This document shows positions 7,105-13,870 of a stretch of DNA of 32,356 nt, in pieces. The translations under genes were made by a program, and so were the position numbers. The stretch spans positions 1 through 32,356 of the forward strand of contig JAGBFG010000001.1 of assembly GCA_017936565.1 (NCBI GenBank), in the 5' to 3' direction. The DNA comes from Clostridia bacterium (GTDB taxonomy: Bacteria > Bacillota > Clostridia > Oscillospirales > CAG-272). How positions within the stretch are numbered: position 1 is the first letter of the stretch; each line of letters begins with the position of its first letter. The notes beneath the pieces are model-generated. The model ran no database searches, had not been told where the DNA came from, and saw only the letters and a list, made by a program, of their open reading frames with translations.

Positions 7105-7668
7105 CTATACCCCATAATAACGGACAAGCCCTTGGTAAATGCCCTCTGCAAAGAGGGTAGGGTTGTTGCTCATTAAAGATGCGTCCTGCGGATTGGTGAT
7201 AAAGCCAAGCTCTAAAAGAACCGCGGGCATAACGGTTCTGCGCAAAACGAAAAGCCCGGGGCGCACGAAAACACCGCGGTTGCGAAGTCCTGTTATGGTA
7301 GCAAGAGAAGCGAGCACGGTTTCTGCAATGGTATAGGATTGGGTAATACGGTTGAAAACCAGCGCCTCCGACCCTGTGGCAGAGGGGTTGTCAGAGGCAT
7401 TTGTATGTAGGGAAAGAAACAGGTTCGCTCCCCAGGCATTCGCCTCGCGCACGCGGATTTGCAGGCTCTCTGCATTGCTCCCCCCTAATTGCGTATCGGG
7501 GCTTGGTCTTGACAGTCTTGTTTCAAACGCGGGGTTCGTGTCAAGTCTTTCCTTGGTATCTACCCCTATCTGATACACGATATCCTGTTCTCTGAGCCCA
7601 TTTCCCTCAGCGCCCGCGTTGGGGTTTTGTGGGTTGTGCCCTTGGTCAATATAAATTTTGATTGCCAT
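7105..7668 (-). CDS. N-acetylmuramoyl-L-alanine amidase (Amidase_3 family)
   Basis: A 187-aa zinc amidase that cuts the bond between N-acetylmuramic acid and the first L-alanine of the peptidoglycan stem. The zinc ligands are readable: His11 in IDQGHNP, Glu27 in GLREQDIV and His88 in SLHTNAS; the catalytic Glu153 is in LLELGFITN. The whole protein is the catalytic domain, with no signal peptide, membrane segment or wall-binding repeat, so its route to the wall is unclear. The frame is open from 7695, but AGGAAA precedes the ATG at 7668 and the domain begins directly there. It is divergent from the TtcA-like gene and abuts the preceding convergent gene. Confidence 0.92.
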   Translation of the reverse strand: MAIKIYIDQGHNPQNPNAGAEGNGLREQDIVYQIGVDTKERLDTNPAFETRLSRPSPDTQLGGSNAESLQIRVREANAWGANLFLSLHTNASDNPSATGSEALVFNRITQSYTIAETVLASLATITGLRNRGVFVRPGLFVLRRTVMPAVLLELGFITNPQDASLMSNNPTLFAEGIYQGLVRYYGV

Positions 7669-7747
7669 ACTGAATTTCCTTTCCCTTGCGACCATTCGGT
7701 TTGATATACCCTTATTATTTTATGCAATGAAAGGTTTTTTGCTCTAT

Positions 7748-8494
7748 ATGAAGGAATTGCAACGGATTTTGAGCTTTGTGCGCCGTGCCGTAGATGACTA
7801 CAATATGATAGAAGAAAACGATACCATAGCCGTCGGTATTTCGGGCGGGAAGGATTCGGTGACTCTTTTGTCTGCTCTTGCCGCTATGCGCCGCTTTTAT
7901 CCCGTTCCCTATAATTTGGTGGCAGTCACGGTGGATATGGGCTTTAAGGATAGCGACTTTTCTCCCCTTGAAGCGTATTGCGGTGAGCTTGGCGTGCCAT
8001 ATAAGGTGGTAAAAACGGATATTGCCGAAATTATCTTTGATGTACGCAAGGAGCCAAACCCCTGTTCTCTCTGCGCCAAAATGCGTCGCGGCGTTCTGCA
8101 TCAGGCGGCAAAGGAGTGCGGGGCTAACCGTGTCGCCTTGGGTCACCATTATGATGATGTGGTGGATACCTTTATGCTGAATTTGTTTTTTGAGGGAAGA
8201 ATTGGATGCTTCTCGCCCGTTTCTTATCTGTCCCGCGCCGATTTGCACCTGATTCGCCCCCTTCTGTATACCCCCGAAAAAGACATTATGTACTATGTCA
8301 AGCGCGCGAATATACCCGTTTTGGCAAGTAAATGCCCCGAGGACCACGCCACAGAGCGAGAAAATATGAAGCGCCTGCTTGCCGATTTGGAAAGAAACAA
8401 TAAGGGGCTTCGCCATCGTATTTTCGGCGCTATCTGTCGTGGCGAGGTGGATGGCTTTCATCCGCAGGGCTCACTTCCCAAGCAAGAGGAATAA
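7748..8494 (+). CDS. TtcA-family tRNA 2-thiocytidine biosynthesis protein
   Basis: A 248-aa PP-loop ATPase. The loop SGGKDS (32-37) binds ATP for adenylating the target cytidine; CSLC (106-109) and Cys196 (SKCPEDH) are candidate Fe-S ligands; ALGHHYDDVVDTFMLN and LIRPLLY match the TtcA pattern. The family thiolates C32 of certain tRNAs. The second cysteine motif has one Cys where E. coli TtcA has CxxC, and the family is broad in Clostridia, so the exact substrate is unsure. ATGs at 7727 and 7748 are both possible; I chose 7748, where an AAAGG lies about 13 nt upstream and family resemblance begins. A shared hairpin separates it from the convergent rsmI. Confidence 0.82.
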   Translation: MKELQRILSFVRRAVDDYNMIEENDTIAVGISGGKDSVTLLSALAAMRRFYPVPYNLVAVTVDMGFKDSDFSPLEAYCGELGVPYKVVKTDIAEIIFDVRKEPNPCSLCAKMRRGVLHQAAKECGANRVALGHHYDDVVDTFMLNLFFEGRIGCFSPVSYLSRADLHLIRPLLYTPEKDIMYYVKRANIPVLASKCPEDHATERENMKRLLADLERNNKGLRHRIFGAICRGEVDGFHPQGSLPKQEE

Positions 8495-8497
8495 AGA

Positions 8498-8540
8498 AAA
8501 AAACACGCCAAATCCCGTTTTGTAGGAAGGTGTGTTTTTT
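8498..8540. terminator. Bidirectional terminator between the TtcA-like gene and rsmI
   Basis: An A-run followed by CACGCC (504-509 within 8498-8509) pairs with GGTGTG and a T-run (8529-8540), including one G-U pair. The A and T tracts make it work in both directions between two convergent genes. Confidence 0.75.
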
Positions 8541-8545
8541 GTTTT

Positions 8546-9424
8546 TTATTCTTTGTGCAGCATCCGATAAAATTCGCTCTTGGAAATTCCTCTGTCCTTG
8601 GCAGCTTTCTTCATAGCGTCCATCTTGGCAAAGCCCAAGGCTTCATAATGGGCTAAATGCTCCTCGGGGGAGAGGGTTAACAAGGGGTTTTCCTCGCTTG
8701 TGTCGGTATCGGGGCATTCGTCAAGCCCTGCCAATATCAAAACATATTCTCCCTTTGGAGCGCGCTCTTGATAAATGGCAATGGCGTCCTTCAAGGTGGT
8801 TTGACATATCTCCTCGTTCAGCTTGGTAAGCTCTCGGCAAAGAGTGATTTTCCTATCCTCTCCAAAGCAGTCTGCCAAGTCCGATAGGGTGTTTTGAAGC
8901 TTGTGCGGGGCTTCATAGAAAATCATCGTGCGTCTTTCGCGTTGGATTTCGGCAAGGCGCTTTTTACGTTCTCCCTTGTTGACGGACATAAAGCCCTCAA
9001 AGGCAAATCTGCCTGTCATCAAGCCGGAAAGAGAAAGCGCGTGCACCGCGGCGCAGCAGCCGGGCGCCCCCGTTACCGTGACGTGTCTTTCGGCGCAAAG
9101 GCGTACCAAATCCTCACCAGGATCGCTTATAGCGGGGGTTCCCGCGTCGGTTATCAGGGCGCAGCTTTCTCCGCCCTCGATACGAGAGAGTATATACTCG
9201 CCCTTTTGCCTTTTGTTGTGCTCAAAATAACTGATAAGCTCCTTCCCGTGAATATCAAAGAAGGATAGGAGCTTTTGCGCGTTTCGGGTGTCCTCAGCGG
9301 CAATAAAATCCACCTCTGAAAGAATTTTAACGGCGCGGGGCGAAAGGTCGGCAAGATTGCCGATGGGGGTCGCAACCAGATATAGTGTGCGGGGCAAAAT
9401 GCGGTTTTTTTCCATCTGTTCCAT
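8546..9424 (-). CDS. rsmI: 16S rRNA (cytidine-1402 2'-O)-methyltransferase
   Basis: A 292-aa SAM-dependent enzyme that, with RsmH, modifies C1402 in the ribosomal decoding centre. The N-terminal tetrapyrrole-methylase fold is clear: LYLVATPIGNLADLSPRA, then AAEDTRNAQKLL, SYFEHN and ALITDAGTPAISDPG, all RsmI hallmarks. The C-terminal 40 residues form the small helical HTH-like RsmI tail. The ATG at 9424 has AAAGGAG about 5 nt upstream; a second in-frame ATG follows three codons later. It lies 19 nt after trmN6, an order seen in Bacillus (yabB next to rsmI). Confidence 0.96.
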   Translation of the reverse strand: MEQMEKNRILPRTLYLVATPIGNLADLSPRAVKILSEVDFIAAEDTRNAQKLLSFFDIHGKELISYFEHNKRQKGEYILSRIEGGESCALITDAGTPAISDPGEDLVRLCAERHVTVTGAPGCCAAVHALSLSGLMTGRFAFEGFMSVNKGERKKRLAEIQRERRTMIFYEAPHKLQNTLSDLADCFGEDRKITLCRELTKLNEEICQTTLKDAIAIYQERAPKGEYVLILAGLDECPDTDTSEENPLLTLSPEEHLAHYEALGFAKMDAMKKAAKDRGISKSEFYRMLHKE

Positions 9425-9443
9425 TTCCTCTCCTTTGCCAAAA

Positions 9444-10178
9444 TCAAAATCCTGACGGCATTGAGCCGTTTTGCATGATATAATCCATATCCTCTTCGTT
9501 GGATAAGAGCAAGGGCCGCGTGAAGATGAGCCCTGCCCTTGCGCCCCTCTTGCATTCGGCTAAAAACATAGAAGGAGCAAGCAGAGGACGGGCAAAAACG
9601 GCGGTAAGGCGTTTGGGCTCCAAATCAGCTCCTCGGCAGGCGACAAAAAAATCCGTCATTCTGTCAGGGCGCAAAACAATATAAAAGCAGCCGCCGTATT
9701 TCAGCATACGGGATGCGGTGCATATAAAATCCGCAACAGTACCGCAAAGCTCGTGCCTTGCCCTGTTTTTTAAGTCGTTGTCGCAAGCCCTTCCGCTGTC
9801 TGCCGTCATATACGGGGGATTGGTAAAGACCACATCATAGCTGCCAACCTCCCCCAGCTTCTCCGTCTGCCGTATGTCAGCCTCTATGACGGAGATTTTT
9901 TCTTCCAAGTGATTAAGGGCAACGTTGCGCCTTGTCAGCTGTGCGTATTCCTTTTGCACCTCTGCTGCCCAAATATGCTTGCATTTGCCTCGGGTAGCGG
10001 CAAGAAGGCTAATGATACCGCTTCCACTTCCAAGCTCCAACCCTATGCCATTCGTTTGGCGCATATAAGATGCCAAAAGCAAAGCGTCCGTGCCGAAGGT
10101 GAGCCCGTTTGTATTCTGTATTAAGGATATATTGTCGTTTACAACGTCCAACCGTTCAAAAGAAGGATTAAATTCCAT
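9444..10178 (-). CDS. trmN6: tRNA1(Val) A37 N6-methyltransferase-like protein (YabB/YfiC family)
   Basis: A 244-aa class I methyltransferase. It starts MEFNPSFERLD and has TNGLTFGTDALLLA, a signature of this family, then the SAM loop GLELGSGSGIISLL and the N6-adenine motif NPPY (in DVVFTNPPYMT). In E. coli the family methylates A37 of tRNA1(Val). The frame is open from 10241, but the residues before 10178 are not family-like; a modest AAAGG lies about 12 nt before the chosen ATG. Position directly before rsmI matches Bacillus yabB. A terminator separates it from the upstream ferredoxin, so expression may depend on read-through or on a promoter I could not see. Confidence 0.85.
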   Translation of the reverse strand: MEFNPSFERLDVVNDNISLIQNTNGLTFGTDALLLASYMRQTNGIGLELGSGSGIISLLAATRGKCKHIWAAEVQKEYAQLTRRNVALNHLEEKISVIEADIRQTEKLGEVGSYDVVFTNPPYMTADSGRACDNDLKNRARHELCGTVADFICTASRMLKYGGCFYIVLRPDRMTDFFVACRGADLEPKRLTAVFARPLLAPSMFLAECKRGARAGLIFTRPLLLSNEEDMDYIMQNGSMPSGF

Positions 10179-10223
10179 CTGGCGCAAGCCTTTCGTAAAA
10201 ATAAAGTAAAGACGCAAGAAAAG

Positions 10224-10257
10224 AAAAGGGGCAGCCACCAAGGCGGCACCCCTTTTT
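10224..10257 (-). terminator. Terminator after the ferredoxin gene
   Basis: On the minus strand AAAAGGGGTGCCGCC, loop, then a partly matched GGCTGCCCCTTTT followed by more T. The outer 8 bp pair perfectly and the inner part has a bulge. It lies between the ferredoxin stop and trmN6. Confidence 0.7.
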
Positions 10258-10270
10258 ATGTTCGTTGAGA

Positions 10271-10441
10271 TTATTCCTCAACCGGAGCCCCAACAGGGCA
10301 AACGCCTGCGCAAGAGCCGCAGCCAACGCATTGGTCAGCATTGATTTCATACTTGCCGTCGCCTTCGGTGATGCATTCAACAGGGCACTCGGGTTCGCAA
10401 GCGCCGCAAGCGATGCAATCATCAGTAATCTTATAAGCCAT
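10271..10441 (-). CDS. 2[4Fe-4S] ferredoxin (56 aa)
   Basis: A short gene encoding a bacterial-type two-cluster ferredoxin that carries low-potential electrons in the cytoplasm. The protein starts MAYKITDDCIACGACEPECP and has a second CVGCGSCAGVCP; together these give two CxxCxxCxxxCP motifs, enough for two [4Fe-4S] clusters. It ends GAPVEE. The ribosome site is excellent (CGGAGG, 8 nt before the ATG). It has its own promoter and terminator. It lies downstream of ricT on the same strand, at the position where Bacillus has yabA. B. subtilis RicT belongs to a complex that binds two [4Fe-4S] clusters, so a functional tie is conceivable but not shown. Confidence 0.96.
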   Translation of the reverse strand: MAYKITDDCIACGACEPECPVECITEGDGKYEINADQCVGCGSCAGVCPVGAPVEE

Positions 10442-10466
10442 TTTATTTACCTCCGTTTTTTATATT

Positions 10467-10491
10467 TTATAATATTACAAATTATAATATT
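10467..10491. repeat. Direct repeat TTATAATATT in the ferredoxin leader
   Basis: The 10-mer TTATAATATT occurs at 10467-10476 and 10482-10491, a 15-bp period, in the leader between the ferredoxin promoter and its ribosome site. It could be a tandem regulator site or simple AT-rich drift. Confidence 0.4.
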
Positions 10492-10499
10492 GCAAATAT

Positions 10500-10528
10500 A
10501 TTGTAGCAAGGTTTTTCTAAAAAATCAA
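10500..10528 (-). promoter_or_regulatory. Sigma-A promoter for the ferredoxin gene
   Basis: On the minus strand TTGATT (10528-10523), a 17-nt spacer ending TTGC, then TACAAT (10505-10500): an extended -10 promoter. The leader before the start codon is about 50 nt and very AT-rich. Confidence 0.78.
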
Positions 10529-10578
10529 GATGCTTTTTAAAAAAAAACAATATTCGTGCAAAATAACTGAAAAAAATG

Positions 10579-11679
10579 TCAGGAATTGGTGTCAGAAGGG
10601 CGTTTTTCACTCTTTTCGCCCTCGCGATTTCTGTTTCTGCGGGGATCATCTCTTCTGTGGTTTCTCTTTTTGCGGCTTTCGTCGCTCGGTTTTTGGGGTT
10701 GGGATGCCTTCTTTTCCTCGACAGAGGGCTCTTCCTTCTTTTCCTCAACGGGCTTGGGACGCTTGCCGTTGCCTTGAGAGATAACACTCACAGCAGAGCA
10801 GGGGTATAGCTTCGGCGCTTCATTTCCCTCGTCCAAGCGCACCTTCACCAGCTGCGCCAAGGGTCTTGTTTCCACCACCTTGCCAGGTCCGTTTTCGGTC
10901 ATTACAGAGGAATTGACGGCGGGGGTGGTCTTTAACGCCTCTTCGTATGTTTCGTGCTCGTAACGCAGACAGCACATCAGTCGCCCGCAGCTTCCCGAAA
11001 TCTTGGCAGAGTTCAAGGAGAAGTTTTGCTCCTTTGCCATCTTGATGGAAACCTGAACAAAATCAGGCAAAAAGCTGGAGCAGCAGAAGGGACGCCCGCA
11101 AATACCAAGACCGCCCATTGCTCTTGCCTCATCGCGAATGCCGATTTGGCGCAGCTCAATTCTTGTGCGGAAGGCAGAGGCAAGGTCCTTGACCAGCTCT
11201 CTGAAATCCACGCGCCCGTCAGCCGTGAAGTAAAACAAGAGCTTTGAATTGTCAAAGGTGTACTCCGCGTCCACCAGCTTCATTTCTAAATTGTGCTTGG
11301 CGATTTTTTCAGCGCAAATCTTTTTTGCCTTTTCCGCGGCAATCTTGTTTTCCTCGTTGCGCTTTATGTCAGCCTCAGTCGCCATACGGATGACCTTTTT
11401 CAAGGGCAAAACCGCCAAGGAAGCGGAAATGACGCGGTTGGAAACCGTTACCGTTCCAAATTCAAGACCGCGGGCAGTCTCCACAATGACGATGTCCTTT
11501 TGAGAAAGCGTAAAGCCGTTGGGGTCAAAATAATATGTCTTTGCGCCGGAAGGAAAGCGAACACCCACAATCAGCACTTCGCATTTCTCTTGCTCCGGTA
11601 TTTCTTCGGCGGGCACTTCTTCTGCCTCAATGCCGTCTTGCAGCAGCGCCTCGTCCAAAAATTTTTCTTCGTTTTCCAT
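10579..11679 (-). CDS. ricT: PSP1 domain protein RicT (YaaT)
   Basis: A 366-aa cytosolic protein. The PSP1 core has the conserved cysteine-rich stretches GICGRPFCCSSFL and SGSCGRLMCCLRYEHETY, typical of RicT. In B. subtilis RicT joins RicA and RicF in an Fe-S complex needed for RNase Y-dependent mRNA maturation, and it also affects sporulation and competence phosphorelay. The last 70 residues or so are a hydrophilic tail rich in Glu, Lys and Arg. A TTG at 11691 opens the frame, but GGAG about 7 nt before the ATG at 11679 supports the later start. It follows holB by 43 nt, the standard Bacillota order. Confidence 0.93.
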   Translation of the reverse strand: MENEEKFLDEALLQDGIEAEEVPAEEIPEQEKCEVLIVGVRFPSGAKTYYFDPNGFTLSQKDIVIVETARGLEFGTVTVSNRVISASLAVLPLKKVIRMATEADIKRNEENKIAAEKAKKICAEKIAKHNLEMKLVDAEYTFDNSKLLFYFTADGRVDFRELVKDLASAFRTRIELRQIGIRDEARAMGGLGICGRPFCCSSFLPDFVQVSIKMAKEQNFSLNSAKISGSCGRLMCCLRYEHETYEEALKTTPAVNSSVMTENGPGKVVETRPLAQLVKVRLDEGNEAPKLYPCSAVSVISQGNGKRPKPVEEKKEEPSVEEKKASQPQKPSDESRKKRNHRRDDPRRNRNREGEKSEKRPSDTNS

Positions 11680-11722
11680 TATAATCTCCAATCTGTTGCC
11701 TATGCAACATCATTATTTTCGT

Positions 11723-12748
11723 TTAATGAGATAAGTCACATTTCAGTAGTGTTAAAACGGTTTGTACGTTGGCATTCCTTTCAAGCTCATCCAAGGCGGA
11801 AAAAACCTTGTCAGCCATAGAAAGCAAGCGAGAGAGGGAAAAACGGCGCATAGCCCCCTCAGCGTCTTCCTTGGACGCAAAATACAGAAGGGAAGCCCCC
11901 TCTGCCTTCTTGCATACGATACAGTCCCTAAGCGCCAGATGAAGCAAAGAGAGTATTTGGGAAAGCGGCTCTCGCTTTGTCGGCAAAAGCGCAAACGCAT
12001 CGCACAGCCTTGAAAAAGAGGACTCAGCCTGTGACTCGGACAAAATTTTCTCCACCAGCTCCCGTTTTTCCAATAGCTCCTGCAAGGGCTTGGGCGCAAG
12101 CAAGCGCTTCGCCTCGCCAATTCTGCCCCCTGCCGCCATAAAAACAGCGGAAAGCTCCTTCGGCTTGTCCCGAAAAGAATGAAGCAGAGAGGCTTCCTTT
12201 TCGTTGAAATAACGCCGAAGCGTGTCCGAGGAAAACAGCTCCATTCGCAAAAGCCTTGTTCGACTGCGTATGGTTAATAGCATAGCCTCGCTTTCCTCGC
12301 AGAGCAGAAGGATATTCACGTGCTTGGGCGGCTCTTCCAACACAATCAGAAGCGCGTTTTGCGCTTGGGGGGTCATCGTATGAGCATCCTTAAAAATATA
12401 AAACTTTTTGGGAAGCTCCGTTGGCTGTAAAAACATATCCTCTCTTGCCTCGCGAACCGTCTCAACGCCAAGAGTCGCCTTTTCGCCCTTGGAAATGACT
12501 GCAACGTCAGCGGCATTTCCCGAAAGCACAAGGCGGCAGGCTCGGCACTCGCCGCACGGCAAGGGCAAGGAAGAATTCTTGTTCTCACAAAGCTCGGCAG
12601 CCGCGATTTGTAGGGCAAGGGTTGTTTTTCCGCTACCCGAGGGACCCTCTAACAGAATGGCGTGGTGCAGCGTACCCGATTCTATGCTTTTTCCCAAATC
12701 GTTTTTGATTTTGGTGTTACCAAACAGCATATCCAAATACCGCCGCAT
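11723..12748 (-). CDS. holB: DNA polymerase III subunit delta-prime
   Basis: A 341-aa clamp-loader subunit that, with DnaX and HolA, opens the sliding clamp at the replication fork. The AAA+ domain has Walker A LLEGPSGSGKTT (about 33-44). Four cysteines for structural zinc follow (Cys-x10-Cys-x2-Cys-x2-Cys, ending CGECRAC). KKFYIFKDAHTMTPQAQNAL marks the Walker B/sensor region and LEEPP the next strand. The C-terminal third is helical. AAGGAGAAGGAT directly precedes the ATG at 12748, and a near-perfect promoter lies 34 nt further up. It heads the holB-ricT unit. Confidence 0.95.
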   Translation of the reverse strand: MRRYLDMLFGNTKIKNDLGKSIESGTLHHAILLEGPSGSGKTTLALQIAAAELCENKNSSLPLPCGECRACRLVLSGNAADVAVISKGEKATLGVETVREAREDMFLQPTELPKKFYIFKDAHTMTPQAQNALLIVLEEPPKHVNILLLCEESEAMLLTIRSRTRLLRMELFSSDTLRRYFNEKEASLLHSFRDKPKELSAVFMAAGGRIGEAKRLLAPKPLQELLEKRELVEKILSESQAESSFSRLCDAFALLPTKREPLSQILSLLHLALRDCIVCKKAEGASLLYFASKEDAEGAMRRFSLSRLLSMADKVFSALDELERNANVQTVLTLLKCDLSH

Positions 12749-12781
12749 ATCCTTCTCCTTGTAAAACTATTTTACCTATAT

Positions 12782-12810
12782 AGTATAGCAAAAAAAATAA
12801 AACCTGTCAA
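12782..12810 (-). promoter_or_regulatory. Sigma-A promoter for holB-ricT
   Basis: On the minus strand TTGACA (12810-12805), a 17-nt spacer ending TTTGC, then TATACT (12787-12782). The predicted start is about 25 nt before the holB ATG. Confidence 0.87.
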
Positions 12811-12869
12811 TGACAATTCTTGTGAAAGACGGATTTTTATCAAAAAGGGGATTTGTTTCACGGTAAACG

Positions 12870-12900
12870 GCGGGAAACGGGAAAATTTTCCTTTTCCCGC
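12870..12900. repeat. Nested palindrome between two divergent promoters
   Basis: GCGGGAAA (12870-12877) pairs with TTTCCCGC (12893-12900). Inside lies the perfect 12-bp palindrome GGAAAATTTTCC (12880-12891). It sits between the holB promoter and the promoter of the divergent gene, so it may be an operator, or a hairpin blocking antisense read-through. Confidence 0.5.
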
Positions 12901-12916
12901 TTTCATTCGTTTTTTC

Positions 12917-12944
12917 TTGACTTTTTTGTTCTTTTTGGTACAAT
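12917..12944 (+). promoter_or_regulatory. Promoter for the nuclease-like orphan gene
   Basis: TTGACT (12917-12922), 16-nt spacer, TACAAT (12939-12944). The predicted start is about 20 nt before the chosen ATG. Confidence 0.75.
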
Positions 12945-12972
12945 ATACGTATAAACGGCAAAGGAGATGAAT

Positions 12973-13743
12973 ATGGATAAAGAAAAATTTGAGGCTGCCT
13001 GTCGCTCTGCGATAGGGCGGGATTATCCAAGAAGCTCTGTGGGGCTTTTGTCCGAAAAAACGCTTCACGCCGCCTTAAAGCTCTATTACGAGCCCGACCT
13101 TTCCTTTCACGAGCAAAAAATAGGTCCTTATTTTGCCGATATATGTAAAGAGGGAAGCATTATAGAAATCCAAACTGCCTCTTTTGGCAGGCTTTCCGAA
13201 AAGCTGTCCTTTTTCTTGCCCGATTACCGCGTGACGGTGGTTTACCCCATTCCCGCCACCAAATATCTCTCTTGGATAAGCGCCGAGAACGGTGAAATCC
13301 TTTCTCGCCGCAAGGTAGGGAAAAAGGGAAGCTATTACGATGCAGGAAGAGAGCTATACCGTCTGCTCCCCCTTTTGCCGCACGAGAATTTGCAAATACA
13401 CCTGCTCCTGATTGATATGGAAGAGCTGCGCTTGCAGGACGGATGGGGCAAGGGCGGGAAAAGAGGAGCGCACCGTATTGAGAGAATTCCCAAGGCCTTG
13501 GTGGGCGAGCTTGTCCTGCATACGAAAGAAAGCTTTGCCGCCCTGCTTCCGAAATCGCTCCCTTCCCCCTTTACCGTCAAGGAGCTTCGAGGGGCAACGA
13601 AAACGGGCCCAAGGGTTTGTTCGGCGCTTTTGTCCTTGCTGATAAAAATGGGAACAGTCGAAAAAACAGGGCAAAAGGGAAGAGCTTACCTATACTCAGT
13701 TCTGCCCTCGGTGGAAGAGAAAAATGAAAAAATACCCTTATAA
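12973..13743 (+). CDS. Unknown protein with nuclease-like D...ExQ signature and probable winged helix
   Basis: A soluble 256-aa protein whose family I cannot name with certainty. Residues 25-92 hold a helix (SEKTLHAALKLYYEPD), then GPYFADI and GSIIEIQTASFGRLSEKL, followed by the strand YRVTVVYP. This order (acidic helix, Asp56, then Glu65-x-Gln67) resembles the core of PD-(D/E)xK nucleases in which the lysine is Gln. Residues about 198-242 look like a winged helix (FTVKELRGAT, then a recognition helix and TGQKGRAYLY), suggesting DNA binding. The ATG at 12973 is 6 nt after GGAG; an in-frame ATG at 12967 is too close to the ribosome site. The gene has its own promoter, divergent from holB. The nuclease reading is inference. 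Confidence 0.7.
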   Translation: MDKEKFEAACRSAIGRDYPRSSVGLLSEKTLHAALKLYYEPDLSFHEQKIGPYFADICKEGSIIEIQTASFGRLSEKLSFFLPDYRVTVVYPIPATKYLSWISAENGEILSRRKVGKKGSYYDAGRELYRLLPLLPHENLQIHLLLIDMEELRLQDGWGKGGKRGAHRIERIPKALVGELVLHTKESFAALLPKSLPSPFTVKELRGATKTGPRVCSALLSLLIKMGTVEKTGQKGRAYLYSVLPSVEEKNEKIPL

Positions 13744-13758
13744 AATTGGCTTTTTCTA

Positions 13759-13787
13759 TTGACTTTATAGGGGAAAGGTGCTAAAAT
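13759..13787 (+). promoter_or_regulatory. Sigma-A promoter for the Gfo/Idh/MocA gene
   Basis: TTGACT (13759-13764), 17-nt spacer ending GGTGC, TAAAAT (13782-13787). The leader is about 75 nt. In it CGCTCTTTTCAA (13803-13814) can pair, with one bulge, with TTGAAAAGCG (13851-13860), just before the GAGG ribosome site. Confidence 0.8.
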
Positions 13788-13870
13788 ATCAAGAAAGCAG
13801 GTCGCTCTTTTCAAGTGACGGCTTCTTACGCAAGCATTTTGCAAATCTTTTTGAAAAGCGAGGTTTCCAA

